Origin: an uncultured Clostridia bacterium
GTDB taxonomy: Bacteria > Bacillota > Clostridia > Christensenellales > CAG-1252
Direction: 5' to 3'
Length of the DNA stretch: 21,453 bases
NCBI GenBank assembly: GCA_946626795.1
Contig: CAMOUZ010000009.1
Coordinates: 1-21,453 of the forward strand
A program made the translations under genes and the position numbers. Shown here piece by piece: positions 20,574 to 21,453 of this stretch. Under the pieces are notes generated by a model that worked only from the letters and a program-made list of their open reading frames with translations, had not been told where the DNA came from and did no database searches. Each line of letters starts with the position of its first letter. Position 1 is the stretch's first letter.

Positions 20574-21131
20574 CTATGCCAGCTCTTCCTCGATCATGCG
20601 GGCGACCTGCCGCGCGCAACGCTCCGCGCCCTTCTCGGTGAGGTGGATCTTGTCCTCGCAGATATTCCCTTCGATGTCCTCCGCGACGAGGGCGTTCAGA
20701 TCGTTGATCTTTATGCCGAGCGCTTTCAGCTCGGGCACGACAAGCGCATTGAAGCGGGCGATGTCCGCATTGTCATTATCCTTGTATTCGGGGTGCACGG
20801 GAGTGGTCGTGGCGAAGATGACCTTGGGCGTGATCTTTTTCAGCGTGCGGGCGATGCGGAGCACGTTCTCGCGGTATTCCGCGTCGGAGGAGAAGAGCTT
20901 GCCGTCCCCGAGAATGTCCGCCACATCCCAAAGCCCGCAGTTAAAATGGATGACCGCGCAGTCTTTAAGCTCCTCTTTGAGATCGAAAAGCATCCTCAAA
21001 AGGTTCTTTGCGAATTTGCAATTCTCCTTGGGCTGAAAGACCGCCGCCTTCCCTTCCAAAAGGCTCGGCACGATGCGTCCGTATCCGAATAAACGAATGG
21101 AATCTCCCAAAAGCGCCACTTTCTTTTCCAT
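20574..21131 (-). CDS. SGNH/GDSL-family hydrolase
   Basis: The protein has 185 residues and no signal peptide. Block I is VALLGDSIRLFGYG with nucleophile S11. Block III is HFNCGLWDV (N64, G66; where most family members have GxND). Block V is CEDKIHLTEKG with D160 and H163 completing the triad. Together these mark an SGNH hydrolase, probably a cytoplasmic esterase or deacetylase acting on sugars or lipids. It is convergent with the sialate O-acetylesterase gene, itself an SGNH enzyme, so the two may serve deacetylation of the same glycans; that link is inference. The ATG at 21131 follows GGGAG, and a longer frame would start in the promoter. Confidence 0.88.
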   Translation of the reverse strand: MEKKVALLGDSIRLFGYGRIVPSLLEGKAAVFQPKENCKFAKNLLRMLFDLKEELKDCAVIHFNCGLWDVADILGDGKLFSSDAEYRENVLRIARTLKKITPKVIFATTTPVHPEYKDNDNADIARFNALVVPELKALGIKINDLNALVAEDIEGNICEDKIHLTEKGAERCARQVARMIEEELA

Positions 21132-21162
21132 ATTTTGCTCCCGCGAGCAAGCTCGCTTTATC

Positions 21163-21191
21163 ATTATACATCTTCCCCGCGGATTTGTATA
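21163..21191 (-). promoter_or_regulatory. promoter of the SGNH hydrolase gene
   Basis: TATACA (21186-21191) and a perfect TATAAT (21163-21168) on the minus strand, 17 bp apart. The leader carries GCGAGC-TT-GCTCGC. An overlapping GCTC/GAGC pairing could instead cover the ribosome binding site. Confidence 0.65.
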
Positions 21192-21245
21192 TCCTTCTTT
21201 CCCTTTTGCCGCAACTTCCCGCGCCGGCGCGAGGGCGTTAGGGCG

Positions 21246-21453
21246 CATCCACGCCTTCATCCAAACTGTCATTGCTATAAAACCATCATTGATAAACCGA
21301 TCGCAGGACAAACAGCACATTCCGTGTGTTATATTCAAAAAATCAGAGATTATGCCTTTGTTGACGAAGCAAAGAAAAATTTCTTTAACACAAATGGATA
21401 TGATATAATAGATTCGGAATTCATTCGCAAAACGATTGAAGATATTGCTTTGA
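21246..21453 (+). CDS. partial A+T-rich reading frame, possible phage minor-head-type fragment
   Basis: This plus-strand frame is open to the right edge and encodes HPRLHPNCHCYKTIIDKP, then AGQTAHSVCYIQKIRDYAF and a polar Lys/Asn/Asp-rich tail ending IRKTIEDIAL. The other two plus frames are broken by stops. About 34% G+C over the last 200 bp contrasts with the rest of the window. LHPNCHC resembles the HPNCRC motif near the C-terminus of SPP1 gp7 / Mu F-type minor head proteins, after which extra domains are often fused. There is no believable start codon or ribosome binding site (only a GTG at 21324), so the 5' end is either lost or joined at a breakpoint near 21232-21255. Assignment is weak and rests on one motif. 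Confidence 0.35.

Overview
The window looks like a chromosomal fragment of a Bacillota (Firmicutes) bacterium of the Clostridia type. This rests on strong AGGAGG-type ribosome binding sites, TTGACA/TATAAT promoters with 17-18 bp spacers, many short intrinsic terminators, the rpsF-ssb-rpsR and greA-lysS orders, and lipoproteins with a Gram-positive style lipobox. G+C is around the mid-50s by eye. An uncultured gut lineage is plausible because of the sialate O-acetylesterase and other surface proteins, but that is inference. Both window edges cut through coding sequence.

Layout. Positions 1-617 (minus) carry a two-helix small membrane protein gene, then a ribosome-type attenuator (a Phe/Tyr-rich 18-residue leader peptide, an antiterminator and a terminator), then the start of a DAHP synthase gene cut by the left edge. 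Positions 625-5608 hold a membrane-anchored metallo-beta-lactamase-fold protein (minus), diverging from a surface protein with fibronectin-III-like repeats and an MscS channel (plus). Positions 5743-6131 hold an HU gene with its own promoter and terminator. Positions 6132-6514 are a gene-free stretch with direct repeats and hairpins.

Positions 6510-9697 hold glmS and glmM head to head, the two enzymes around glucosamine-6-phosphate that feed cell-wall precursor synthesis. Their 92 bp shared control region carries a 13 bp palindrome. A TetR regulator follows. Positions 10500-11666 are the S6 / SSB / S18 operon. Positions 11669-13891 are greA and lysS. Positions 13938-15647 (minus) are a zinc-ribbon membrane protein translationally coupled to a patatin-like lipase. 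Positions 15743-17351 (minus) are a lipoprotein and an iron-sulfur-flavoprotein-like reductase. Positions 17401-20448 (plus) are a secreted sialate O-acetylesterase lipoprotein, convergent with an SGNH hydrolase (20574-21131, minus). The last 200 bp are markedly A+T rich and hold a partial plus-strand reading frame unlike the rest.

The most notable feature is the complete 1:2 / 2:3 / 3:4 attenuator ahead of DAHP synthase: the Tyr codon run, stop codon and terminator arms are all positioned as in a trp-type attenuator, but the codons sensed are Phe and Tyr.
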